Assembly: GCA_037013495.1 (NCBI GenBank)
Contig: CM072811.1
Span: 20,259,659 to 20,323,658, forward strand
Length of the DNA: 64,000 bases
Source of the DNA: Hippophae tibetana
Lineage: Eukaryota > Streptophyta > Magnoliopsida > Rosales > Elaeagnaceae
Direction of reading: 5' to 3'
The notes beneath the pieces are model-generated. The model was not told the DNA's origin, made no database searches, and was given only the letters and a program-made list of their open reading frames with translations. This document shows positions 37,990 to 49,990 of this stretch, one piece after another. The number at the start of each line of letters is the position of its first letter. Position 1 is the stretch's first letter. The translations under genes and the position numbers were made by a program.

Positions 37990-38720
37990 TGTGCTTAGGA
38001 TCTTGTTATGAATAATTTAAGATAGAGTTCTTAAACTACCCATGTACCTTACTTTGATGGGTCTAATTATCCATATTGGAAGGCTCACATGAGAGCCTTT
38101 CTATGGTCTATAGATGTGAATGTTTGAAATTCTGTACTTTATGGTTGAGAAACACCTACAGTGACCAAAGATAATATAGTCACTTATAACCTAGGAACAA
38201 ATAGAGCAACCAAGATAAAATTGCTAGTAACTAGAATTAAAATGATATTAATGTTATTTATAGTGTTGTGTATGTGTTTCATTGTATTTCTTATATTGAT
38301 ACTGCCAAGCATGCTTGAGATATTTTACATATTGCCCATGAAAGAATCACACAAGTTAAACTTACTAAACTTTGTATGCTTAGTTTAGTTGTGAATTTCA
38401 AAATCATAGGATAAGAAAAGATGAAAATTTCTCTGAATTTTATGTTAGATTATGTGATATTATTAACACCTTTATTCATCTTGTAGAGAAAATTGATGAT
38501 TTCAGAATAGGTCAAAAGATTCTTTACTTATTACCATATTTCTTCTATGTAAATGTTACTCTTATTGATGAAAGCAAAGATGTGAACACCATCAAAATAG
38601 AGAAACTCGTTGACACACTTCAAACCTTTAAGACGAGCTTTGGAAAACCTCTAAAGTACAAATGTATCACTTTCAAAACTGCTATGATTGATCAAGTTAT
38701 CAAAATGATCAATATATGAG
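37990..38720 (+). pseudogene. gag: Copia (long-LTR type) gag N-terminal relic
   Basis: PYFDGSNYPYWKAHMRAFLW at about 38040-38100 is the signature start of this copia gag class. Later parts resemble KESHKLNLLNFVCLV (helix with SK[LV]xxL) and FSEFYVRLCDIINT near 38430. Stops at the W position (TGA near 38125) and others. Homology ends near 38720. Confidence 0.75.
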
Positions 38721-40656
38721 ATAACTCAAATATGTGAAGAAATATTATCAAAATAATTATATGAAAATTCAAACTTTTTAAATTTTATTAAAAAATAAAT
38801 AAAATTATGAAAAGGTTATTAAATAATTCTAACAAAAACTTTTTAAAATTCTAATTTTAATTCCTAATTAAGGCATTATGTCTATTATTTATTTTCTCAA
38901 AAAACTAATTTTAATTAGAAACAAATATATAAAAGGGTGGTTAAATAATCAAAAGAAAGTATTTTAAAATTCTAGTTTTTATTTCATAAATAAATCATTA
39001 TGTTTATTATTTATTATGAAAAATATTTTTTTTATTAAAACCATAATAGTTTAAAAGAAGTATCATCAATCAAATATACATATAATAATTTAGAATAAAA
39101 GAATAAAAGGTAACTAATAATTTTATGATACATTATTCTTTTAAGGGTTAAGAAAGTTAAATTGTAAATATTAAAGAAATTATAGTATTTTTTTAATTAA
39201 CATGCAAATTCAAACATTTAGAATAATTATAAGATCAATACAATTATGTATTTTGAAGTATAACTATCTTTTTAATAAAATAATAAAAAATAATTCAAAT
39301 TATAAATAAATAATATAAATTATGAGAGGTATGCCTTGAAAATTTTATGTATAACAAAGCCTCAAATTAAATTGAGAATCAAATGAAAAATAATTTGTTA
39401 TGGAAATTAATTCTTTTTGAAAACAAAACTTAGATTTTTCTAAATTGAATATATAAAGCTAATAGAGAGGTGTAGAAGTATAAAGTTTCTATTTCAAATG
39501 CTAGACGAAAAGGTAGGTAGAATTTATTAAGCTTAACAAAATAATGAAAAATCATTAAAAAAAAATGAGAATTTTCTCTTTCCCAAAAAGTTATTAAAGA
39601 ATTTAAATTAAGTAAATTAAAATTCAGTTATATATCACGCTCATCTTCTAAAAAATTTATAATTATAATTAAATAAGCATTAAAACAACTAAAAATTATT
39701 TCACTTATTTAAAATATTATGTAAAAAGAATTAAACCAAATATCTTATCTGATGACATGTCATAATTTTAAGGTTAAATTGTCTTGTAAAACTATTAAGG
39801 GTATGATAATAATTTTATTTGGAAGTACAATTTATTATTATTGTTAAATTATTTTATTTTATGTCGTTTGAACAATAAATTTTAGGACGTTATTTAGGAT
39901 GCTATTCTAATAAATTTTGCTACTAAAATTATCTTCAGCATGTTAATATTTTGTTAGGTGATAATATTTAAATTTGTTATTTAAATGTTTAAAAAATATA
40001 AATTGTTTGTTACTATACAAGATTTATTTTCTCCATGTGTTTAAGGTATTGAACTATTTAAGATAAACATAAGTGTTTGAATATTTTAACGTTCAATGCT
40101 TGTGAGTTTGAATTATGAATTTCATTTGTATGTTTGACAATTATATCATAGAATAGTTCAACACTTAGTGCACAATCAAGAAAATGTGATAAAGATATCT
40201 TAAGACTCATTCAACTCTCCCAAATAATGAAAATTAAAAAATAATACAACGTAAATAATTAAATAGATAATCAACAAAATAATAAAGAAATAACCAACTT
40301 AAATATAATATTTGATAAGATAATCAACACCCAACAAAAATCATGACAGTAGCATGCATATCAAAAATATGTAATAATCAAGAAACTAGTAAAGAAAAGA
40401 AAAGTTAAGTTTTTCAATCACAATTAGATTCTAATGTATAAAAACATATTAAAATATAATCATGATTTTACTAAAACTAATATGTGATCATTCAAACACA
40501 ATAATGATTCCACACTTATTTGATATCATCCATAGGTTGTTTAACACAATCATTTTTCACCAAGAAATTCACTAACAAATAAATCAACAATTCATAATCT
40601 TAGAAATATATGCCAATACATCTACCTATTGGAACACTAGGTTCAACCGTGCCTGA
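38721..40656. other. AT-rich intergenic DNA
   Basis: Extremely AT-rich. No gene, RNA or element recognised. Confidence 0.6.
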
Positions 40657-40978
40657 TGTCACGACCTTATTTTTCAAGTAGAGATCGTGCGACACTTAGC
40701 ATCATCCGTTGCACTAAGCCTGCCTTTGAATCCAAATGAAACTCCAAAGAGAATAGAGAGAGAGTTTGCAAAGAATGCTTTGTATTGCTCTAGAGAGAGT
40801 TTATCTTACAAGATGCTAAGAATTCCCAAGATAAACTCTCTCTAGAGCAATACAAAGCATTCTTTGCAAACTCTCTCTCTATTCTCTTTGGAGTTTCATT
40901 CGGATTCAAAGGCAGGTTTAGTGCAACAGACGGTGCTAAGCGTCGCACGATCTCTACTTGAAAAATAAGGTCGTGACA
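40657..40978. repeat. 322-bp hairpin repeat with TGTCACGACC ends
   Basis: Two arms of about 150 bp, nearly identical and inverted. It starts TGTCACGACCTTA at 40657 and ends TAAGGTCGTGACA at 40978, with a centre of about 20 nt near 40815-40835. The arms share GTAGAGATCGTGCGAC and a GAGAGAGAGTTTGCAAAGAA block. The termini are TG...CA. It may be two copies of a short LTR-like or MITE-like repeat in inverted orientation. One strand is open over part of its length but no protein family was recognised. Confidence 0.85.
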
Positions 40979-40995
40979 GTTGAATCTTGGGAAAT

Positions 40996-41169
40996 CTTGG
41001 GAATTCTTAGCATCTTGTAAGATAAACTCTCTCTAGAGCAATACAAATCATTCTTTGCAAACTCTCTCTCTATTCTCTTTAGAGTTTCATTCGGATTCAA
41101 AGGCAAACTTAGTGTAACGGACGGTGCTAAGTGCCGCACGATCTCTACTTGAAAAATAAGGTCGTGACA
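40996..41169 (-). repeat. Third arm of the TGTCACGACC repeat
   Basis: A directly repeated copy of the right arm (GGGAATTCTTAGCATCTTGT, then the AGAGAGTTTGC-complement block) ending GGTCGTGACA at 41169. It includes the 20 bases that form the loop of the hairpin, so the full unit is about 175 bp and the middle arm is a shortened inverted copy. Confidence 0.8.
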
Positions 41170-41311
41170 CTAAGCTACTTTCTATGCTTCTACATAAGAG
41201 TTGTGACTGAATGTCAATTGGGCTCTCTTCCAAGTGCTACCACTATATGATGTGGTACAATCATCTACGGCCTAATATAATGATAGCAACCTAGGGTAAA
41301 GGCAATCCTAT

Positions 41312-43139
41312 TGATAAATGCTCAAAAAACACTAAAATTATTATTATTTTATTCACATTAATTGATTAAAAATAAATATATTTATATGATTTTATCATAT
41401 ATTTATATAAATTTGTCATTTTTGAAATCACGGGTATTTTTATTGTTTTTCAGGTATTTTCGTTTAAAAAACGTAACTTAAAGACTCAAATAGGAATACT
41501 GAAGGCAATAAATCACAAATATATTCAAAAATAAATGAGGAAAAGTCAACAAATATGGAAAAATTGGACAAAATGGGTCAAAAATGTCAAAAAGGAGGAA
41601 ATCACGCACGTAGTCGCCGCATCACACCTATTCTGTGCGCGCCGCGCGCGCCCTTGCTCCTCTCCATGCACGCTGCACTCCCTGTCCGCGTGCGCCTCTG
41701 CGTGTCCCTGCTGCTTTCCGCGCGTGCCACTACCCATCTGCGCCCCAATCCGTGCGCGCCACCTACCCGCTGATGTCAGTTGACGTCATCTTCACCTACT
41801 ATGCATTTCCTCCATTTTTAATCATTTTTCACCCACTTTTTATTCCTTTCCTCACCTATAAATACCCTCATTCTCTTCATAACTAAACACACCTAAAAAC
41901 ACATATTCTCATCTCTTTCTTTCTCTCATTTCTTAGTTTTTCTAGTTTTTTCTTAGTTTTTAGCTTTTCTTAGTTTTAGAGTTCTTCTCTTTTTGAGAAG
42001 AACTAGTTATGTTTTTGTACTTTATTTTCTTTTCGATTCAATAAATGGGAGTACAAATTCCGTTTGGAGGTTTTCCAGCAACGGGAATAGCAACAAAGTA
42101 CTGTAATGATTTTATTTTCTTTACAATTATTTTTTATGTTTTATTCTTACATGTTATATTTAATTTGTCTGTGATTAAATTTAACTTTGCTAGCTGTTGG
42201 TAAACATGATATAATAATAACGTTGTTATGCTTGCGAAATATTAAATAGGTAAAAATCCCTAAAATGAATTGATTTTATTTTTATTCAAGATTTTATATT
42301 AAAAATGTTAGAGAGAAATATATTATTTTTCATTAAAAACTTAAATCTGAAAATTAGATTTTAAGGTTTAGTTATCCGGTCTAATTTAGAATAGTGCTCT
42401 TTTATTTGTTGGTACAATCGCCCGGTAGTTAGAGTGAAGCTCTATTTCAAAAGATTTTATAAGAATTATTATCTGAAGATGTATTAACAACATGTTTTTA
42501 GTAGTGGTTTTAAAAATTGAAAGTTAGTACTCGGATAATTAAATTTTTAGGTTTAATTTGGACACCTTGAATAAAGGTTAATCTGTCTAACCCCACCAAA
42601 GGTGTCATTCAAATGGTTCATTTTCAATATCTTAGAGAAACGGAATTAATTTAATTAACTAAATTAGTTATCAATCACACCCATAGGTGTTAATTGATTT
42701 GTTTAGTTAACAAAGAATATCTAACCTCACCAAATGTGGTATTCATATAAAAAAGAGAGAATCAATAAATATCAATTTATATCTTTAATAACCTAAATAA
42801 TATGAGCAAGCATAATTAACTTAGTTATTATATCCATAAATACTCTACTATTATAAATGATAAAATTTGCATAAATGTTTATTGAATCTTTATTTATGTT
42901 TATTTTTATGTTATTAGATTAGAAACACAAAAACTCAAAAATCGTGACAAAATGTTTAGGATTTAATTTCGTTTTTAAAAGTTTGAAAAATAAATTAAAA
43001 AACACATAAATTCCTTCCTTAGATCGACCTTGGGAGTATACTTATCATTTTCTACGAAATAATTCGTGCACTTGCGAGAGTTTTATAAATATAAAACCAA
43101 AGTATTAGCAGAATTGGCGATCCCGGTTTCCGCTCATCA
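41312..43139 (+). mobile_element. Family-E LTR copy E2 (left arm of inverted pair)
   Basis: An 1828-bp copy of the E repeat, TGATAAATGCTC at the left and CGCTCATCA at the right. It has a GC-rich block (41600-41775), TGACGTCA (41781-41788), TATAAATA (41857-41864) and AATAAA near 42040. The five bases on its left (CCTAT) do not match those on its right (ATTGA), but nearly match those after copy E3 (CTTAT). This suggests that E2, spacer and E3 arrived or were rearranged as one unit. Confidence 0.8.
41781..41864 (+). promoter_or_regulatory. TGACGTCA plus TATA box of E2
   Basis: The bZIP-type palindrome at 41781-41788 and TATAAATA at 41857-41864 are spaced as in E1. They would drive transcription rightward, toward the oppositely oriented E3. 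Confidence 0.5.
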
Positions 43140-43599
43140 ATTGATACATTTTTTTATATGAAATATGAAAATGATTTTCGACTAATTATTATAATAAATC
43201 ATGATTATTTAAAGAGATTAAAATAACTTATGCTTGAGATTTTAATTATGATCTTAAAGGAGATTAAAAAGTATGAGACACTTTTGTGATATGTTGTTTT
43301 CTTTTATTCTTAAAAGTTAATTTTTGATTTTGTTGTAATTTTAGTTTTTGAGTTGATTGTTTTTATTATTTCTTTTAATTTTTACATTTACTTCAATGTT
43401 TGTGGGTACCATTACTGAAAACACTCACGAGACTCAAACTCGTCCACTAGGGCAACCTAAGGGTTTAAAGGCTTATTGCATAGGATAAATACAACTGTGC
43501 CAATCCATGGAAGTGATTTAGGATAGTTTAATGTTTAGTTTTTATCGCTTCTCTTGCTAAGGTACTAGCAAGAAGCTGGTTGGGGGTTGACCAAAAACT
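43140..43599 (+). repeat. Spacer between inverted E copies
   Basis: 460 bp homologous to 11131-10696. No open frame. It ends CCAAAAACT just before E3. No standard primer-binding site follows E2, so priming of this element is unexplained. Confidence 0.65.
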
Positions 43600-45435
43600 T
43601 GCTGAGCGGAAACCGGGATCAGCGATTCTGCCAATACTTTGGTTTTATATTTATAAAACTCTCGCAAGTGCACGAATCATTTCGTAAAAAATGATAAGTA
43701 TACTCCTAAGGTCGATCTAAGGAAGGAATATATGTGGTTTTTAATTTATTATTCAAACTTTTAAAAACGAAATTAAATCCTAAACATTCTGTCATGATAT
43801 TTGGGTTTTTGTGTTTCTAATCTAATTACATAAAAATAAACATAGATAAAGATTCAATAAATATTTATGCAAATTTTATCATTTATAATAGTGGAGTATT
43901 TATGGATATAATAACTAAGTTAATTATGTTTGCTAATATTATTTAGGTTATTAAAGATATGAATTTATATTTATTGATTCTCCCTTTTTTATATGAATAC
44001 CACATTTGGTGGGGTTATATATTCTTTGTTAACTAAACAAACAATTAACACCTATGGGTGGCGTTGATAACTAATTTGGTTAATTAAATTAATTCTTTTT
44101 TTCTAAGAGATTAAAAATGAACCATTAAATGTCACCTTTGGTAGGGTTAGACAGATTAAACTTTATTCAAGGTTTCTAAATTAAACCTAAGAATTTAATT
44201 ATCCGAGTACTAACTTTTAAGTTTTAAAACCACTACTGAAAACATATTGTCAATACATTTTCAGATAATAATTCTTATAAAAACTTTTGAAATAAAGCTT
44301 CACTCTAACTACCAGGCGATTGTACCAACAAATAAAAGAGCACTACTCTAAATTAGACTGGATAACTAAACCTTAAAATCTAATTTTCAGATTTAAGTTT
44401 TTAATGAAAAATAATATATTTCTCTCTAACATTTTTAATATAAAATTTTGAATAAAAATAAAATCAATTCATTTTAGAGATTTTTACCTATTTAATATTT
44501 CGCAAGCATAACAACGTTATTATTATATCTTGTTTACAAAAAGCTAGCAAAATTAAATTTAATCACAGACAAATTAAATATAACATGTAAGAATAAAGCA
44601 TAAAAAATAACTGTAAAGAAAATAAAATCATTACAGTACTTTGTTGCTATTCCCGTTGCTGGAAAACCTCCAAACGGAATTTACACTCCCATTTATTGAA
44701 TCGAAAAGAAAATAAATTACAAAAACATAACTAGTTCTTCTCAAAAAGAGAAGAACTCTAAAACTAATAAAAGCTAAAAACTAAGAAATGAGAGAAAGAA
44801 AGAGAAGAGAATATGTGTTTTTAGGTGTGTTTAGTTATGAAGAGAATGAGGGTATTTATAGGTGAGGAAAGGAATAAAAAGTGGGTGAAAAAATCATTAA
44901 AAATGGAGGAAATGCATCGTAGGTGAAGATGACGTCAGCTAATGTCAGCGGGTAGGTGGCGCGCACGGATTGAGGCGCATATGGGTAGCGGCACGCGCGG
45001 AAAGCAATAGGGACGCGCAGAGGCGCGCACACGATACAACAGGGGTGCGTGTGGACAGGGAGTGCAGCGTGCGCGGACAGGAGCAAGGGCACGTGCACTC
45101 GTAGAATGGGCGTGCTGTGGCGGCTGCTTGGCGTGGTTGTGCGGCTGTTTTCGCGATTTCCTCCTTTTTGACATTCTTGTCATTTTTGACCCATTTTGTC
45201 CAATTTTTCCATATTTGTTGACTTTTCCTCATTTATTTTTGAATATATTTGTGATGTATTGCATTCAGTATTCCTCTTTGAGTCTTTAAGTTACGTTTTT
45301 TAAACGAAAATACCTGTGATTTCAAAAAACACTAATTTATATAAATATATGATAAAATCATATAAATATATATATTTTTAATCAATTAATGTGCATAAAA
45401 TCATGGTAATTTTAGTGCTTTTTGAGCACTCATCA
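43600..45435 (-). mobile_element. Family-E LTR copy E3 (right arm of inverted pair)
   Basis: Reverse-complement copy, 1836 bp. It begins TGCTGAGCGG at 43600 and ends GCACTCATCA at 45435. Very similar to E2 by eye. TATA complement TATTTATA at 44853-44860, TGACGTCA at 44930-44937 and a GC-rich block at 44938-45150. Transcription from its promoter would run leftward into E2. Confidence 0.8.
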
Positions 45436-46079
45436 CTTATGCACGTATATCTAGATATAAAATATTTTTTTATTTAATCATATTTTTAATAATTAACCCA
45501 AAAACGTTTATCTCAAATCACTCAATGTATCAGAAATATGGAAACACACTTAACATATTTTTGATACAGAAGTTAGGAAACAATTTTACTCAAAACTTGA
45601 GTTTACAAATTGATGGAGTTTTTCCATGTTTTCTATATAATTCAAACGATGCCACGACCTAACTGACCACCGAGTCTAGTATCTTAGACATTCCTAGGCA
45701 AGAACCTCAACGAGGATAAAAGCTTCAATTTCTTGCCAACCACCTTGATGACTCCTTGCCAATCACTCGATAAGGTACTTTGGTGAGCATCTCAACGAGG
45801 TGTAAAAAGTAATCATTTTGTTTGAAAATTTTCTAAGTTTTCCATAAATACACACGCACAAAAACTTAATACATATCTATAACCTAAACTTGTAACTATA
45901 TGCTTCCAACTCCTAGTGATTGTAAATTCTACCTGAGCGTGTGCAATGCTAAAATGACAATAATGAACCTTTAGATTATTAACATAATCTCATTTAAAAG
46001 ATTGAGGTCTCGGAATACAAGACTTTTTTCTCAAAAGGGTGAAAATAATAACTCTAAACAACTTGGATTAGTTTAATTT
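45436..46079. other. Unassigned DNA
   Basis: No gene. Short direct repeats of CTCAACGAGG occur at about 45707 and 45791. Confidence 0.5.
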
Positions 46080-46549
46080 ATTTGTCTTTCTTAACCAAAA
46101 GAAATTATGGATGACAGTTATTAGACCATCCAAGATTGATTTTAGCTATTCATATATATGAATGGAGTGAAGAAATATACTATAAATAATCAAAGAAATC
46201 AAGCATGTACATCTTTTCAAAAAAGAGTGAGTCATTTTCATGCTTCAATTATCATACGGATTTTATTAGCCAATCCTTAAAATCAACATTGTCTTTAGGC
46301 CCTTTGAAAAAAATTGACACTTATGTATGCCATATATGAGCCCTCGGTAAGAATCTCATATATTTCCTCAAGAGAAAAGTCATTGGATTGAGGAACTCAT
46401 TTTTCAAAGCAAATAATTATTTTTATCCAAATTAATCATTTGATCCGAAATATGTTCATACAATTAAGAAGCCAAAGATAAAATCTAGATGTTTGACGAG
46501 CAATTACCACCAAAGATGAGAAGGTCATTCATGTATAAAAAGTGGTCGA
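46080..46549 (-). pseudogene. LINE reverse transcriptase relic, C-terminal side
   Basis: On the minus strand from 46540 leftward: LYMNDLLIFGGN (the decayed FADD box of L1 reverse transcriptase), then YEHISDQMINLDKNNYLL and a KGLKTMLILRIG stretch. All are in the order of plant L1 ORF2. It continues from 52229-52420 across the copia-2 insertion. Stops present; the first Asp of the FADD box reads Asn here. Confidence 0.7.
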
Positions 46550-46785
46550 TGTTGGTGTGTGTTGTGGTGCATGCTGCAACAGTGGTAGACACCAATGTTT
46601 AGTGGAGCAAAACATGGAGCACACAATAATATTAGTGGATCCATAAAACATGGATGTGCAGCAGCTAGGGTTATTGTTTAGTTTTCGTTTTCCTTGTATA
46701 CATATACCTAAACTCTTGTACAGAAAGAGGATAAAAATGATATGAAATATATATGATAATTATCAAAGAAACACAATATTTGTCA
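46550..46785 (+). repeat. copia-2 5' LTR
   Basis: TGTTGGTGTGTG ... TTTGTCA, 236 bp. It contains CTTGTACAGAAAGAGGAT and matches the 3' LTR with about fifteen differences by eye. Confidence 0.9.
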
Positions 46786-46797
46786 TGGTATCAGAGC
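46786..46797 (+). promoter_or_regulatory. Primer-binding site of copia-2
   Basis: TGGTATCAGAGC directly after the LTR, an exact match to the plant initiator methionine tRNA complement. Confidence 0.92.
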
Positions 46798-47670
46798 AAA
46801 GTTAATGTTGTCCTAATGAATAAAATAGCTACATGCTACGCTGGAAATAAACTGATTTCTATTCTCACTTACACTGGTTTGATGTGGTGTGCTACGCTGA
46901 TTTATGTTCCTCTTTGAACTGGTTTGATCTGGTGTACGGATGCTCAACAGATTGTGTTAATCTGTGGGTATTTGGCTGGTTATTTGGTGTCCTAATGAAG
47001 CCAAAGCTCCTACCACACTACTTATGTCTCCAATAAATGGAAGCATTGCTGCAAAGAACTCATAAAATATCATATAAACAGTTCAAAGTATTATTCGAGG
47101 AATAAGATTCTTTTTTGAAAATATCCCTTTTCCATACTAGAATCATAGCCAAAACAGCGTATGATTTCTGGGCAAGCTCCAAGTTCGTTAAGAACTTCTC
47201 TCTCATTCAACAACGTCTTGTATCCAAACTTATCTGAAGATTTCACTGCCATAATCGAAGGAAATTCAGAAGAAGCTTTTCTGGGTGTGGCTAAACAGAT
47301 AGTTGCAAAGCTTCCACTACCGATTTATCTTCCACGAATCTCATAAGCAATCTGTGAATATACCAGGCCAATGGAAATAAGTTGAAGAAGAATAAAGACC
47401 ATAGCCAGTACGAGAACCCAAGTGACAAATAAAAGCCCCAACAAAGTTGTGCTACTCTGTCAGCCTTGCGCTTGGGGTCTAAAGTACGACTAACCTCCTA
47501 GCTCAGAAAGCAGCTTGGTAGAACATCAAAGTGATGACTGGCTCGAACACAGTTGAAGAACACAGTAGAAGAAGCTACACGAATTTAGGATTACATTATG
47601 TTTTTATATATATATATAGTGGGTGGTGTAAAAAAAAAGGAAAAAGGAAAAAAATAGAAGTAATAGATTC
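46798..47670 (+). other. copia-2 leader with a possible captured segment
   Basis: About 870 bp between PBS and gag. A 61-codon frame at 47161-47346 (LYPNLSEDFTAIIEGNSEEA...) has protein-like composition but no family I recognise and no copia counterpart. A longer-than-needed leader with an unrelated open frame could be transduced host DNA, or chance. Confidence 0.35.
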
Positions 47671-48640
47671 ATGACAGAATCTATAGATTTAACCACCAAC
47701 TCCATATTGAATGAGTTGACTACAAAAATGACGGAAGTTTTGACTAGAGCTCAGACCACCTCACAACCTTCGCTAACTGAAGCGTCAACTACTCCCAGTA
47801 GTATCCAGTTGGGAGGATCTAACTATGCCTTGTGGTCCCAAGTGGTGATGTATTTCTCTAGCAAAGAAAAACTTGGATATATTAATGGGGATTTTCCTCA
47901 ACCTGCTGAAACCGACCCCTCATTCAGGAGATGGCGCACTGAAAATGCCATTGTCAAAGGATGGTTGATCAATTCGATGGACTCCTCCTTGATTGAAAAT
48001 TTTATTTGATTCCCAACTGTGAAACAAGTTTGGGATTCTGCTGCTACCACCTACTATGATGGAACAAACACGTCTCAAGTGTATGATCTTTGCCATCGAG
48101 TTACTCGTATGAAGCAAGCGGGTGGATCCATTGAAAAATATTACAATGACCTTCAAGGGTTATGGAGAGAAATTGATTTCCATCATCCTAATCCAATGGA
48201 GTATGCGACTGACATACAAAAATACAACTCCATCATACAGGAAGATCGAGTGTATACCTCCTCGATAGACTTGATGACAGACTAGATAAAACTCGAAGTG
48301 ATGTGCTTCAAATCAAACCATTCCCTACGGTGGAACAAGCCTATGGATTCATCCGTAAGTAAGAGGTCCGATAGACCGTGATGATCATGGGTGCAGGTAC
48401 GACACATGAAGCAGTTATGGCTTTCAAAGGGATCAAGGGACACTATAATCTGTTGCCACCAAAACCAGGAACTTTTTGGGTGGCAAGAAATCCACAGGAA
48501 ATCCACCATCTATTGACATGAAATGTGGCCATTGCGGAAACTCTAAACACACCCATGAAAACTGCTTCAAAATACATGGGTATCTAGAATGGTGGAATGA
48601 TCTTCAAGCATGGAAGAAACGGGAAACCATTGGGCGAGCC
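47671..48640 (+). pseudogene. gag: copia-2 gag, broken
   Basis: ATG at 47671 (MTESIDLTTNS) is the start chosen because it aligns with copia-1 and precedes QLGGSNYALWSQV. The gag domain runs on until TGA at 48007-48009, the same codon that is TGA in copia-1. Downstream gag is readable (KQVWDSAATTYYDG), with a frameshift near 48258 and TAA near 48359. The zinc knuckle CGHCGNSKHTHENC near 48523-48567 keeps all four ligands. Confidence 0.9.
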
Positions 48641-49990
48641 GTTGTGGCTCCCAATAGTGCATCATTATCCCTTATTCCTCAAGCAGAATCTTCCCAGGAT
48701 CCAGGTATTTCAAGTAATGCATTTCACATCTCTACTCGTAGTGATAATGAGGATTGGATTCTAGACTATGGAGCTACAGATCATATGACATTTGACCCAA
48801 AAGATCTCTCTAATACAACCCAACCAAGACAGAGTTGTGTTGCCAATGCCAATAGGATCACTTATCCAGTTACAGGGGCTAGAATAGTGACTTTATCTCC
48901 TTCATTATCATTATCTAATACATTACTTGTACCCTCTCTTTCAAACAGACTAATGTTTGTAAGTCAGGTCACTTCATATCTTAACTATGTAGTATTGATG
49001 TATTCTACCTTTTTTCTTCTACAGGATATTCTCACCAAGGAGATCATTGGGTGTGGTACTAAAAGAGAGGGGGTTATATTATGTGGATGACCTCAGTTCA
49101 GGAAGAGCCAATCACATGTAACACACTGTTGGTAACAAGGAACGCAAGATTTGGTTATGTCATCGTCGATTTGGGCATCCATTATTTGGGTATTTAAAGC
49201 ACATACTCCCTAGTTTATTTTCAAATATCACACACTCAGATTTCAAATGTGATACTTGTATCTTAGCAAAAAGTCATAGGGCGTCTTATCCTATAAGCAT
49301 GAATAAAAGTATGACTCATTTTGCTTTAGTACATTCTGATGTTTGGGGACCTTCTCCGGTCACTATGTCATCGGATCATCGTTGGTTTGTAATTTTTGTT
49401 GATGATTGTACACGAATGACATGGATTTACCTTTTTAAACATAAAGATGAAGTATTTTCTACGTTTTACTTGTTTCACACCATAGTTTAGACACAATTTT
49501 TTGAAAAAATTAAGATTCGTAGGTCTGATAATGGAGGGGAGTATGTTAATCAACAATTTCAGACATACTTGGACAGCCATGGTATTCTCCATGAAACCTC
49601 GTGTTCACAAACCCCACAATAGAATGGGACTGCGGAGAGGAAGAATAGGCATATTTTAGAAACTACTCATGCTTTGCTAATTGGTGCACATATGCCTAGT
49701 AGATACTGGAGTGATGCTATTACTATAGTTGTGTATCTACTAAACCGTATGCCTACAAAACCTTACAATTTCAGACTCCATTAAAGGTGCTATCTGATCA
49801 TGTTCCCTTGCCTACTATTTTGATGCTTCTGCCCCAAATTTTTGGATGTCTGATGTGTATTCTTGGGGTATGGCGTACAAAAAAAGGGATACCGATGCTA
49901 CAATCCTATTACTAGAAGAACCTACATTACCATGGATGTCACTTTCTTAGAATCTGAATGGTTTTTTCCATCATCGGTATCCAATTACCC
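48641..49990 (+). pseudogene. pol: copia-2 protease and integrase, broken
   Basis: The protease site reads LDYGATDHMT (48761-48787). The catalytic Asp is kept but the Ser of the D-S-G motif is Tyr, expected to impair the enzyme. The integrase zinc region (about 49150-49275) and core (HSDVWGPS, SDNGGEY, TAERKN) follow. A frameshift near 49075 and stops at 49488 and 49620 break it. A deletion near 49850 removes part of the region around the GCVAFVHL segment of copia-1. Confidence 0.88.

Noticed and set aside
40954-41139. Minus-strand frame across the TGTCACGACC repeat, with peptide-like composition
   Set aside because: It runs through repeat arms and no protein family is recognised; the other copies differ in frame. 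Kept as a repeat only.
41312-45435. E2-spacer-E3 as an ordinary TIR DNA transposon
   Set aside because: No transposase, E1 exists alone with a 5-bp TSD, and each arm has U3-R-U5-like signals; at E4 the spacer joins the opposite end of the repeat, which a TIR model does not predict.
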